Source: Acidimicrobiaceae bacterium (GTDB lineage: Bacteria; Actinomycetota; Acidimicrobiia; Acidimicrobiales; RAAP-2). Taken from it: a stretch of 64,000 nt of DNA. Both the position numbers and the translations under genes were made by a program. The stretch covers positions 1 through 64,000 of the forward strand of contig PMON01000078.1 in assembly GCA_003162395.1 (NCBI GenBank). The letters are read 5' to 3'. The notes under the pieces were generated by a model. The model had not been told where the DNA came from, did not search any database, and saw nothing but the letters and a program-made list of their open reading frames with translations. The first letter of the stretch is position 1; every line of letters begins with the position of its first letter. Of this stretch, positions 16,935 through 24,550 are shown piece by piece.

Positions 16935-19183
16935 ATGGCGAGCTCTCGATTCTGTTTGTCGTCGCACTTCTCGGCGCAGCATTCGTCCCAATGAGTCGCA
17001 TGGTTGATCAGCGCCGACTCGATGCTTCTCGGCAGGGCTACGAGATCACGTTTCCGAAGGATGTGGCGTTTGAAGACGTCGTGAAATTCTGTCGTTCGCT
17101 TGTGATATTGCGTCGCTCCACGAGCCTGTTGGCAGGCGGGCGACCATCTGTCGTGTTCGAGTGCCATGCCAAACATGAGCGGATTGCCCATCGCTTGTGG
17201 CTCCCGGCCATCCGAGCTAGCGAAATCCTCCTTCAGCTGCACGCCTCGGTTCCGGATCTCGTAATAGAGCCAGTCACAGGTGCGACTCGCGTAGGGGCTG
17301 CTGTGTCGCTTCGGCTGACCTCCACCACAGCCATGCTCCGGACCGATCAACCCTCCCCCGCGTCGGCTTCTCTCCTGGCGGCCCTGCTCCCTCTCAGTCG
17401 CGGGGAGTCCGTCGTGGTGCAGTGGGTCGTTTCTGCAAAGGCGGACTGGCGCATGGACGACGCAACCTCCGAAGCGTCTAGCGCAACGACGGTTGCACTC
17501 CTCCCGTCGCTGCTGCGGAGCATCGGCGTTTCCCCCTCCGCGACGGCATCTCCGAAGGACCTTAGGGACAAGACATCTGAGCCGCCCTTCTCAGTGTCGC
17601 TGCGAATTGGCGCACAGGCAGGAAATCAACGACGTGCCGGTGAACTCGTACGACGGCTGACTTCGGTCTTACACGGGGTCGAACGACCCGGCCAGCACTT
17701 CCGTCGAACCTGGGCTTCCGATACCACGGTCGCGAAGGCAATCGAAGGCCGCACCACCAACACAGTCGCACCGACGTCGACCCTCAATGCCAAGGAGCTA
17801 GCGACCGTCATCGCATGGCCCATCGACTCTCCTCAGGTGCAGGGCCTCAACGTGCAGCGGAGTCGTCGCATGACGGCTCCCGATCAGCTACCAGAGAACG
17901 GGCGAGTCTTCGGAACTGGCATCGATAGGCGGGGTCCACGGCAGCTCGCACACTCTGCATCGGACAGCCTCCACCACACCCTTTGCTGCGGTCCAACCGG
18001 TGTCGGAAAGTCGACGTTGCTCGCGAATCTTGCATTGCAGGACATACGGGCCGGCCGATCCGTCATCGTGGTTGATCCCAAGCGCCAACTCGTCGAATCC
18101 ATCGCAGATTCGATACCTCAAGAGCGAACTCGGGACGTGATTCTGATGGACCTCTCCGACACGGAGTACCCCGTGCCGTTATCACTTTTTGACTCCGTGG
18201 GAACACCCGAACGAGTCGCCGATGATGTCGTCTCAATCTTCTTGCGCCGCTACGGAGCGGCCTTAGGTCCTCGTTCGACCGACCTGCTTCACGCCAGTGT
18301 GCTCACGCTGGCACAAGTGCCGGGGATGACCTTGGCAGAGCTGCCCGCACTGATCGGTGACGCCAGTTTTAGAAGGAAGGTGCTGGCACAGATTTCGGAC
18401 CGGCTTGGAGTCGAACCATTCTGGAGCGCCTTCGACTCGATGAGTGCTGGCGAGCAGAGTGCCGTAATCGCACCCCTCGGCAACAAGCTCGGGCCCGTGT
18501 TGCGCCGCGTCTCGATTCGAAATTCGATCGGCCAGTTCTCATCGACGTGGTCCATGGGCGACGTGCTCGATCACCAGAAGATCTTGCTCGTCTGCCTCGA
18601 TGGCGGCGAACTTGGAGAGGAGACGGCAGGGATCTTCGGCAGCCTGCTGGTAGCTCGGCTGTGGCAGGAGATCCGACGCCGTGCCATCCGACTTCCTGTC
18701 GGTGTCTACCTCGATGAGTACCAGAGCCTGATCGGGACCACCGTCGACCTAGGAGAAGTCCTGGCGCAAGCCCGCGGCTTCGGGATTGGGGTCACGCTCG
18801 GATTCCAACACGCCGGACAACTGGGACCGCAGCTCAAGGCGTCCACGTTCGCGAATGCCAGAACAAAGGTCGTTTTCCAGACTTCGGCGGACGACGCCGG
18901 TCAGATGGCTCGTCAGCTTGGAGGTGGTCTTACAGCAGACGACCTGATGGGGCTGTCCGCCCATCACGCATACCTCGCCGCCTGCGTTGGATCGGAGGTC
19001 CTGCCGCCAGCAAGCCTCGCCACTCTCCCGCCGTCCACACCGCTAGGGACTTTCGAGCGAGTGCGAGAAGCCAGTCGGTCTCAGTACGCCCGCGACCGAG
19101 CCGCCGTCGAGGATGGGATCGCCGCGCGACGTGAACCTGCTGCTGGAGAAGGCTCGGTCGGCAGGCGAAGGAGGGCGTCGTGA
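16931..19183 (+). CDS. VirD4/TraD-like DNA-transfer ATPase (T4SS coupling protein family)
   Basis: 750 residues. An N-terminal hydrophobic stretch (ILFVVALLGAAFVPM) anchors it. Walker A GPTGVGKST is at 354-362, VIVVDPKRQLVESI follows, and the Walker B strand is VGVYLDEYQSLIG near 590-600. QARGFGIGVTLGFQHAGQL with the QTSADDAGQMARQLGG tail is typical of TraG/TraD/HerA-type conjugation ATPases. Such proteins bring DNA to, or pump it through, a transfer channel in the membrane. The gene is coupled by ATGA to the small ORF before it and is followed by the replication-relaxation gene. No VirB4 or relaxase gene was recognised. Confidence 0.8.
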   Translation: MNGELSILFVVALLGAAFVPMSRMVDQRRLDASRQGYEITFPKDVAFEDVVKFCRSLVILRRSTSLLAGGRPSVVFECHAKHERIAHRLWLPAIRASEILLQLHASVPDLVIEPVTGATRVGAAVSLRLTSTTAMLRTDQPSPASASLLAALLPLSRGESVVVQWVVSAKADWRMDDATSEASSATTVALLPSLLRSIGVSPSATASPKDLRDKTSEPPFSVSLRIGAQAGNQRRAGELVRRLTSVLHGVERPGQHFRRTWASDTTVAKAIEGRTTNTVAPTSTLNAKELATVIAWPIDSPQVQGLNVQRSRRMTAPDQLPENGRVFGTGIDRRGPRQLAHSASDSLHHTLCCGPTGVGKSTLLANLALQDIRAGRSVIVVDPKRQLVESIADSIPQERTRDVILMDLSDTEYPVPLSLFDSVGTPERVADDVVSIFLRRYGAALGPRSTDLLHASVLTLAQVPGMTLAELPALIGDASFRRKVLAQISDRLGVEPFWSAFDSMSAGEQSAVIAPLGNKLGPVLRRVSIRNSIGQFSSTWSMGDVLDHQKILLVCLDGGELGEETAGIFGSLLVARLWQEIRRRAIRLPVGVYLDEYQSLIGTTVDLGEVLAQARGFGIGVTLGFQHAGQLGPQLKASTFANARTKVVFQTSADDAGQMARQLGGGLTADDLMGLSAHHAYLAACVGSEVLPPASLATLPPSTPLGTFERVREASRSQYARDRAAVEDGIAARREPAAGEGSVGRRRRAS

Positions 19184-19295
19184 GATGTCCGGTCGCTCGT
19201 CCCATCGCGTTGTTCATTCAGGCGCGCAGCCCACGGCCCTACGGGCACGTCGCCGGAGGTGCTGCAACGAATGTCGGTTGTCATGGAGTCTTGTC

Positions 19296-20105
19296 ATGAC
19301 GCCCGCCCGTACCACCGCGACCCGGCTGGCAGACATCGACCGGCAACTCACCGAGCGTGACCGCGAAGTGATCGCCCTCCTGTCGCGCGTCCGGATTGCG
19401 ACGACCAAGCAGGTTGAGCGTGTGTGCTTCGTTGAGAGCACCGCCGGTGCCAATGCTCGTGCGTCACGGCGCGTGCTCTCCAAGCTCGAGCAACTGGGCC
19501 TCGCCGCCCGCCTCAGCCGACGCGTTGGCGGCGTGCGGGCCGGTTCGGCCGGCCTGACTTGGAGCCTTGGGGTCACGGGGCAACACTTTGCCAATCGCCT
19601 CGGACCGGCTGGTGCGGACAGGCGCTCGCCTTGGACTCCCTCGCAGCCCTACCTCGCCCACCATGTTGCCGTCACAGACGTATTTGTCCGACTCCGGGAA
19701 GCCCAAGATCGTGGCGATGGCGAACTCCTTGCCTTCGACACGGAACCCGCCTGCTGGCGTCGCTTCATCGGACCGGGCTCCCAAGTCCTCACACTGAAGC
19801 CGGACGCCTACGTCGTTACGGCCACTGCCGCCTTTGAAGACTCAGCATTCCTGGAGATCGACCTTGGATCTGAGAGCCCATCCGTCCTGCGACGCAAGAT
19901 TGCGGCGTACCTTCTCTATCGGCGGACCGGACGAGAAGAGCGAGAACACGGCGTTTTTCCGTTCGTCGTGTTCATAGTTCCGGGCGAACGTCGGGCAGCC
20001 GCAGTCGCCCAGGTGCTGGCTCCGCTTCCAACGTCGGACCTAGCGCTCTTTCGCGTGGTGCTGTCGACGGAATCGAGCGCTGCCCTCATGGGAGGCACGC
20101 CATGA
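19296..20105 (+). CDS. Replication-relaxation family protein
   Basis: 269 residues from ATG 19296; the longer ORF-track version begins inside the ATPase gene. An N-terminal winged-helix-like segment (ERDREVIALLSRVRIATTKQ, ARASRRVLSKLEQLGLAARL) is followed by an alpha/beta half with PYLAHHVAVTDVFVRLRE and LKPDAYVVTATAAFEDSAFL. This is the pattern of the actinobacterial replication-relaxation family (PF13814), whose members sit beside FtsK/TraD-type ATPases on plasmids and integrative elements and are thought to act in plasmid replication or DNA relaxation. Its stop overlaps the methyltransferase ATG. Confidence 0.75.
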   Translation: MTPARTTATRLADIDRQLTERDREVIALLSRVRIATTKQVERVCFVESTAGANARASRRVLSKLEQLGLAARLSRRVGGVRAGSAGLTWSLGVTGQHFANRLGPAGADRRSPWTPSQPYLAHHVAVTDVFVRLREAQDRGDGELLAFDTEPACWRRFIGPGSQVLTLKPDAYVVTATAAFEDSAFLEIDLGSESPSVLRRKIAAYLLYRRTGREEREHGVFPFVVFIVPGERRAAAVAQVLAPLPTSDLALFRVVLSTESSAALMGGTP

Positions 20106-21061
20106 GAGATATGCCGCGAAACACGATTCTAGTTGGAGATGCTTACGAGACCCTGACGGGCCTTCCGGCCGAATCAGTGCACTGTGTGATTTCGTCGCCG
20201 CCGTTCTTCGCGCTACGCGACTACGGGGTGACCGGACAGATTGGACTCGAAGGTTCAGTCGACCAGTGGGTCGAGCGGCTTCACTCAGTAATGGTGGAGT
20301 TGCACCGAGTACTCACACCAACCGGAAGCCTGTGGTTGGACTTCGGCGACGCCTACTCGAGAAACGTCCGCTCGGGTGCCCCATCCAAGAGTCTGTACCT
20401 CTCGGGCGAACGCCTTGCACTACGAATGATTGGCGACGGCTGGATCTTGCGCAATCGCATCTGTTGGCTCAAGACGAACCCGATGCCGCAGGCTGTCACT
20501 GACAGGTTGTCGAACACCTACGACCTCGTGTTCCACTTCGTCAGGGAGAATCGCTACTTCTATGACGTTGACTCACTTCGCCTTCCCTACGGCGAGGGAT
20601 CGCTCGTTGGCAAGGACCCCGGCGATTCATGGCGATTGCCAGCAGCGAACTATCGCGGACCCCATCACGCGACGTTTCCAGAGCAGCTTGTCGAGCGTCC
20701 CCTCCTGGCCACTTGCCCACTGCGAGTCTGCTCTGCTTGCAACCTCCCATGGAAACGGGAACCGGCCAAGATCATCACTGTCGGCAAGAAAGTGGCGCCC
20801 GGGAACGACCAATACGTCCGGCGCTACCGAGGCAGCTGGCGAACACTCCGTCGACCCGGACCGCTGGCAGCGGGCTGTGTGTGCGGCGCCCCTACGCAAC
20901 CGGGGCTCGTTCTCGATCCATTCTTCGGAACCGGAACGGTAGGAGTCGCGGCCGAACGGCTTGGAAGAGATTGGTGTGGCATCGAGCTGAGTAGCACCTA
21001 CGCGAGCCTCGCCTACGAGCGGCTTGGTCGCGCCGGACCCGAACAAGCGGTTGCGGCATGA
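20102..21061 (+). CDS. Solitary SPPF-type DNA methyltransferase (N4-cytosine or N6-adenine) with zinc-knuckle insert
   Basis: 319 residues. Motif IV SSPPFFALRDYG is at 31-42, then IGLEGSVDQWVERL and SLWLDFGDAY. Motif I LDPFFGTGTVGVAAERLGRDW is near 276, so the order is that of beta-class enzymes; SPPF favours N4-cytosine. Between them CPLRVCSACNLPW and AGCVCG form a Cys4-like cluster. No restriction endonuclease gene is adjacent, so it is a solitary methylase inside the transfer operon (4-nt overlap with the replication-relaxation gene). It could protect the element in a new host or mark its DNA; that is inference. Confidence 0.85.
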   Translation: MRDMPRNTILVGDAYETLTGLPAESVHCVISSPPFFALRDYGVTGQIGLEGSVDQWVERLHSVMVELHRVLTPTGSLWLDFGDAYSRNVRSGAPSKSLYLSGERLALRMIGDGWILRNRICWLKTNPMPQAVTDRLSNTYDLVFHFVRENRYFYDVDSLRLPYGEGSLVGKDPGDSWRLPAANYRGPHHATFPEQLVERPLLATCPLRVCSACNLPWKREPAKIITVGKKVAPGNDQYVRRYRGSWRTLRRPGPLAAGCVCGAPTQPGLVLDPFFGTGTVGVAAERLGRDWCGIELSSTYASLAYERLGRAGPEQAVAA

Positions 21062-21225
21062 CACCTCGGGGGTGTCAGGCGGCCGTCGTCGTGATCCCCA
21101 TCCGGGATCACCGGTCGCCGAGCACCAAGGAGGTTCTCCGTGTACATACGGACAACGTACGGCTACTGCCGGAAGCAGCGCAGGCTCACTGTGCGACCGC
21201 TTCCCCGGCATCGAAGGGGGTTCTG

Positions 21226-21600
21226 ATGAAGACCATCGCATGTCGGTTCGAGGATGGACTCATGGAGCTGCTGTCAATCACGGCTCAGCTTGAGGGTACG
21301 AGCATCGCGGAAGAGATTCGCGACGCTGTCGAGGCTCACGTCGCCCGGAAGATGGAATCCGGGGTCCTCGCCGCCAAGGCCGAAGAGGCGATGGCCGAAA
21401 TCGATCAGGAGGCGAAGGACCGCAAGGATGCCATCGCAATACTGATCGGCAAGTCCGGATCCTCAACCACCAAGGGCACGCAGCCACGCCGCGGAGGCAA
21501 GGCTGTCAACCCGGAGCCTGACGCCGCAACGGCAAGCGAACCGAGGTCCCGCAAGGGCCCGATGGGCTTCGCTGCACCGTCTGCACGAAAGGTTCAGTAG
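21226..21600 (+). CDS. RHH-like small DNA-binding protein candidate, 124 residues
   Basis: Start put at ATG 21226 (MKTIACRFEDGLMELLSITA) because AAGGGGG lies 7 nt upstream; the track start at 21058 overlaps the methyltransferase gene (ATGA) but adds unstructured sequence. The beta-strand plus two-helix start, with EGTSIAEEIRDAVEAHVARK, resembles ribbon-helix-helix proteins. The Lys/Ser/Pro-rich tail (TTKGTQPRRGGKAVNPEPDA) is probably disordered. It closes the transfer operon and is followed at once by a strong hairpin. It may be an accessory transfer or partition factor. Confidence 0.6.
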   Translation: MKTIACRFEDGLMELLSITAQLEGTSIAEEIRDAVEAHVARKMESGVLAAKAEEAMAEIDQEAKDRKDAIAILIGKSGSSTTKGTQPRRGGKAVNPEPDAATASEPRSRKGPMGFAAPSARKVQ

Positions 21601-21604
21601 TCAT

Positions 21605-21642
21605 GGGGTCGGAGGGTTGTGGCAACGCAACTCTCCGACCCC
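21605..21642 (+). terminator. Strong hairpin terminator after the transfer operon
   Basis: GGGGTCGGAGGGTTG pairs along all 15 positions (one G-U) with CAACTCTCCGACCCC across an 8-nt loop, starting 5 nt after the stop of the RHH-like gene. There is no T run after it, as is common in high-GC actinobacteria. It separates the transfer operon from the regulator-recombinase operon. Confidence 0.75.
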
Positions 21643-21704
21643 GCTCACATACGCCTGATCAATGCAAGAGATCAGCGGCATCGTATTACGGCACTAATTT
21701 GGAC

Positions 21705-21733
21705 TTGCATTTGTGCAAAATACGCCATATACT
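21705..21733 (+). promoter_or_regulatory. Promoter of the XRE-protease-recombinase operon with operator copy 3 over its -35
   Basis: TTGCAT (21705-21710) and TATACT (21728-21733) are separated by 17 nt, a good -35/-10 pair for the ATG at 21762. The palindrome TTGCATTTGTGCAA (21705-21718) covers the -35 box. The same palindrome occurs at 16657 and 16739, so the likely binder is the XRE protein encoded just downstream, repressing itself and the transfer operon. Confidence 0.65.
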
Positions 21734-21761
21734 TGGAGAGTTATATAAGAGGATGTACTAG

Positions 21762-22127
21762 ATGTCAGACCAAACTGCTTTACAACTCGGACGTTTGCTG
21801 AGGCGACACCGCGCAAGAGCTGGGCTCTCACTTGAAGGTGCCTCCGCGGCGGCCAAGCTCGACAAGAGCACTCTCTCGCGTCTGGAACAGGGGCTCATTG
21901 AATCGCCAGACCCCCAGAAACTCCAGAGATTGGCGTCTGTCCTCGGAACTGAAGTGGAGGACTACTACGCATTGGCTGGCTACCTGTCTCCCACCGGACT
22001 TCCGAGTTTCGCGCCGTACCTCCGGGCCAAATTTGATGCGACGCCCGAGGTGGCCAATGACGTCGAGAACTACTTCAACTGGCGCAAAGCCCAAACAGAA
22101 CAGGACGAGCAGAATTTGGCTGCATAA
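21762..22127 (+). CDS. XRE-family (Cro/CI-type) transcriptional regulator
   Basis: 121 residues. A helix-turn-helix domain fills residues 9-65: LGRLLRRHRARAGLSLEGAS, DKSTLSRLEQGLIESPDP, LQRLASVLGTEVEDYYALAG. The C-terminal 50 residues are short, so no full ligand domain is present. Such a repressor directly before an ImmA-like protease is the ImmR/ImmA arrangement that keeps integrative elements silent until DNA damage. It is expected to bind TTGCA-N4-TGCAA sites at its own promoter and before the transfer operon (inference). A GAGG lies about 9 nt upstream of the ATG. Confidence 0.85.
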   Translation: MSDQTALQLGRLLRRHRARAGLSLEGASAAAKLDKSTLSRLEQGLIESPDPQKLQRLASVLGTEVEDYYALAGYLSPTGLPSFAPYLRAKFDATPEVANDVENYFNWRKAQTEQDEQNLAA

Positions 22128-22156
22128 GCCGTGTGAATTGGAAAAGGGAGGGATCC

Positions 22157-22789
22157 ATGTCAACCAAAACTTACAACCCGAGTGTCGTGACGCAACTGCG
22201 ATCCCTCATGCCCTCCCGTCATCTATCAGTACCCGAAGCGCTTCGGATCGCAGAGCTACAGGCGGGACGCCTTCTCTCACTCGCTGGAATTGTCGAAGCA
22301 CCGATTCCAGAGGATCTGATCTCCGCCCTCCCGAGAGTCGAAGTACGGCGCCTTAGCCCGCTTCCCGTCTCCGGATATGCGGATTGGCGTTCCGGCCAGT
22401 GGATCATCGTCGTCAATGGCTCCGAGCCCTTGGTTCGCCAGCGCTTCAGTCTGATGCATGAGTTCAAGCATGTTCTAGATCATCCGTTCGTACAGTCCGC
22501 CTATTCCGCAGATCGAACTCAGCCAAGCAGATTCGCCGAACAGGTTTGCGATTCGTTTGCCGCGAGCGTGCTCATGCCGAGGGCGTGGGTGAAAGCCGTC
22601 TTCTGCAACGAGGGAGTCCAAGACTTGGCGATTCTCGCTCGTCGCTTCGGAGTTTCGCAGATGGCCATGCGAGTGCGCCTACTGCAACTGGGGTTGGCCG
22701 AACCCGAACCGAGGTGCTCGCGCTACCGCCGCGCAAGTGGGTCTCTAGAGCTGATGCCCGCATTCGAACCGAAAGGAATCTCTGCATGA
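22157..22789 (+). CDS. ImmA/IrrE-family metallopeptidase
   Basis: 210 residues from ATG 22157, which has a good ribosome binding site (AAGGGAGGG); the track start 24 nt upstream was rejected. The zinc protease motif HEFKH occurs in SLMHEFKHVLDHPF, with the downstream FAEQVCDSFAASVLMPRAWV segment of the family supplying the acidic ligand region. ImmA-type proteases cleave their cognate XRE repressor to induce an element. Its gene overlaps the recombinase start (ATGA), tying induction to excision. The HExxH histidines and glutamate are all present, so it should be active. Confidence 0.88.
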   Translation: MSTKTYNPSVVTQLRSLMPSRHLSVPEALRIAELQAGRLLSLAGIVEAPIPEDLISALPRVEVRRLSPLPVSGYADWRSGQWIIVVNGSEPLVRQRFSLMHEFKHVLDHPFVQSAYSADRTQPSRFAEQVCDSFAASVLMPRAWVKAVFCNEGVQDLAILARRFGVSQMAMRVRLLQLGLAEPEPRCSRYRRASGSLELMPAFEPKGISA

Positions 22790-24483
22790 CAGAAAGCCAC
22801 AGCGATTCGGCAGTTGCAAGCAACGAAGCCACTCCAGGTCGAGCGGTCATCTATCTGCGGGTCTCCACGAAGGAGCAGTCTGAACGCGACGGTGACCCGG
22901 AGGGCTACTCGATACCCGGTCAGCGAGAGGCATGTCTGCGCAAGGCCGAGTCACTCGGCGCGGTCGTGGTGGATGAGTACGTAGATCGCGGCGAGTCTGC
23001 TCGCAGTGCCAACCGGCCACAGCTGCAACGGATGCTCCAGCGCTTCGAATCGGAGCGAGATATCGACATGCTCATCGTGCACAAGGTGGATCGTCTTGCA
23101 CGAAACCGGGCCGACGACGTTCAGATCACGCTCGCATTGGAAGCATCAGGAGTCAGGTTGGTGTCGGCTTCCGAAGCCATCGACAACACGCCGTCGGGCT
23201 TGCTGCTTCACGGGATCATGGCGTCGATCGCGGAGTTCTATTCGCGGAACCTCGCGACCGAGGTCAAGAAGGGTGCGCTTCAGAAGGTCAAGACCGGCGG
23301 CACCGTTGGGATCGCTCCCACCGGCTATCTCAACGTCCGGAATCCTGACGGCGGGAAGCTCAAGGCGAGCATCGCGGTCGACCCAGTTAGGGCTCCGCTC
23401 ATCAAGTGGGCGTTTGAGGCATTCGCTACCGGCGACTATACCCTCCGCGGCATGACCGATCAGTTGGCGGAATTGGGACTCACCTGTCGCCCAACCGGAA
23501 AGTATCCCGAGGCTCCGCTTGCCCTCTCAAAGGTCAACAAGATCCTGAGGAATCCGTACTACGTCGGGGTGGTCCGATACATGGGTGTGGAATATCAGGG
23601 CAAGCACGAACCTTTGATCTCCCAGGAGGTCTTCGACGCAGTCCAGATGGTCCTAGATAGCCGCGTGCGGGCCGGAGAGAAGCAGAGGGTCCATCGCCAC
23701 TACCTGAAAGGCACCCTCTACTGCAGGCGCTGTGAGTCGCGTCTAACGATCTCCTATGCCAAGGGACGTCGGGGGGGCATCTACCCGTACTTTCACTGCC
23801 TTGGGCGGCAGCGCCGCAACGGGTGTGACCTTCCATACCTTTCAGTCGATCTTGTTGAGAAGTTTGTCGAGCGGATATATGCGGCCCTCCAACTGTCACC
23901 GGATGAGGCTGATGCAATCGAGAAGGGTCTGATTCGAGAGCTCAGGGCCTTGAAGAAGGCAACCGATCCAGAGCGAAAGCAACTTGCGGCGAAGATCGCT
24001 CAGTTGGATCGAGAGCGTCACACGTGGGCCGAGAAATCAATGAGCGGAGCAGTTCCGGATGATATCAGTCGCGAGAATCAGCAACTGCTTGCGAAGCAAC
24101 TCAGTAATGCACGCAGGAGACTGAAGGGCCTCGAAATACCGTTCGATGAGGTTGAGGAGACCCTCAGACAGTCAATCGAGTTGGCAAAGGTCTGTTGCAG
24201 TTCGTATCTCGATGCAGATCCGCGCATGAGACGCAAGTGGAACCACGTCTTCTTCGAAATGGTGCGGATGGACGAAAAGGAAGTCGGCAGTGCCAAGTTC
24301 ACTCCAGCAGTCGGAACTCTTTATCCACAGACGAGATTCGAACTTGAGTCCGACGAACCGGAAGTGACCTTTGAATACGGCAGAGACCAAGAAGACCCCC
24401 GCCTCGTTTCTGTTGGCGGGGGTTCGAGTGAGAGTTTGATGGTGGGCGCTGAGGGACTCGAACCCCCGACCTGCTGGTTGTAA
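22786..24483 (+). CDS. Large serine recombinase (site-specific integrase of the element)
   Basis: 565 residues. The resolvase domain starts VIYLRVSTKEQSERDGDPEG with catalytic Ser27, then HKVDRLARNRADD, EAIDNTPSGLLLHGIMASIAEF. A recombinase domain follows (KVNKILRNPYYVGVVRYMG), then a zinc ribbon (LYCRRCESRL, YFHCLGRQRRNGCDLP) and a coiled coil. Its start overlaps the protease stop. The last 14 residues, MVGAEGLEPPTCWL, are encoded by the 3' half of the tRNA-Val gene on the other strand, so the natural C terminus depends on the integrated state. It catalyses integration and excision at the tRNA 3' end. Confidence 0.92.
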   Translation: MTESHSDSAVASNEATPGRAVIYLRVSTKEQSERDGDPEGYSIPGQREACLRKAESLGAVVVDEYVDRGESARSANRPQLQRMLQRFESERDIDMLIVHKVDRLARNRADDVQITLALEASGVRLVSASEAIDNTPSGLLLHGIMASIAEFYSRNLATEVKKGALQKVKTGGTVGIAPTGYLNVRNPDGGKLKASIAVDPVRAPLIKWAFEAFATGDYTLRGMTDQLAELGLTCRPTGKYPEAPLALSKVNKILRNPYYVGVVRYMGVEYQGKHEPLISQEVFDAVQMVLDSRVRAGEKQRVHRHYLKGTLYCRRCESRLTISYAKGRRGGIYPYFHCLGRQRRNGCDLPYLSVDLVEKFVERIYAALQLSPDEADAIEKGLIRELRALKKATDPERKQLAAKIAQLDRERHTWAEKSMSGAVPDDISRENQQLLAKQLSNARRRLKGLEIPFDEVEETLRQSIELAKVCCSSYLDADPRMRRKWNHVFFEMVRMDEKEVGSAKFTPAVGTLYPQTRFELESDEPEVTFEYGRDQEDPRLVSVGGGSSESLMVGAEGLEPPTCWL

Positions 24484-24516
24484 ACCAGCTGCTCTAACCA
24501 ACTGAGCTAAGCGCCC
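24440..24516 (-). tRNA. tRNA-Val (anticodon TAC), with encoded CCA
   Basis: Read on the minus strand: acceptor GGGCGCT pairing with AGCGCCC, D arm GCTC-AGTTGGTTA-GAGC, anticodon arm GCTGG-TTTACAA-CCAGC giving anticodon TAC, T arm GGGGG-TTCGAGT-CCCTC, discriminator A and CCA. All arms pair (one G-T in the T stem), so the tRNA is functional. The 3' end (24442-24457) is the attachment-site repeat, so the integrated element supplies the 3' part of this gene. Confidence 0.95.
24442..24457. repeat. attR candidate inside tRNA-Val
   Basis: GTGGGCGCTGAGGGAC, identical to 2996-3011. It covers most of the encoded CCA, the discriminator, the 3' acceptor strand and the start of the T stem. Integration at a tRNA 3' end leaves the gene intact, as seen here. 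Confidence 0.75.
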
Positions 24517-24550
24517 GAACTCTCGCCTCGACAAGTGCGCACGTATCTCA

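Larger units (their letters stand above)
2996..24457. mobile_element. Integrative (mobilisable or conjugative) element of about 21.4 kb in tRNA-Val(TAC)
   Basis: It is bounded by the 16-nt direct repeat at 2996-3011 and 24442-24457. Inside the right boundary lie a large serine recombinase, an ImmA-like protease and an XRE regulator. Then come an RHH-like protein, a DNA methyltransferase, a replication-relaxation protein and a VirD4/TraD-like ATPase. The left half carries Type III restriction-modification and accessory cargo. Base composition is visibly lower in GC than the flanking right-hand core. No relaxase, VirB4 or mating-pore genes were recognised, so it is more likely mobilisable, or of an unfamiliar transfer type, than self-conjugative. 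Boundaries are inferred from the repeat. Confidence 0.7.

Noticed and set aside
24440-24516. tRNA-Thr assignment
   Set aside because: The first impression of a TGT anticodon came from reading the loop one base off; the 7-nt loop TTTACAA places TAC at 34-36, so it is tRNA-Val.
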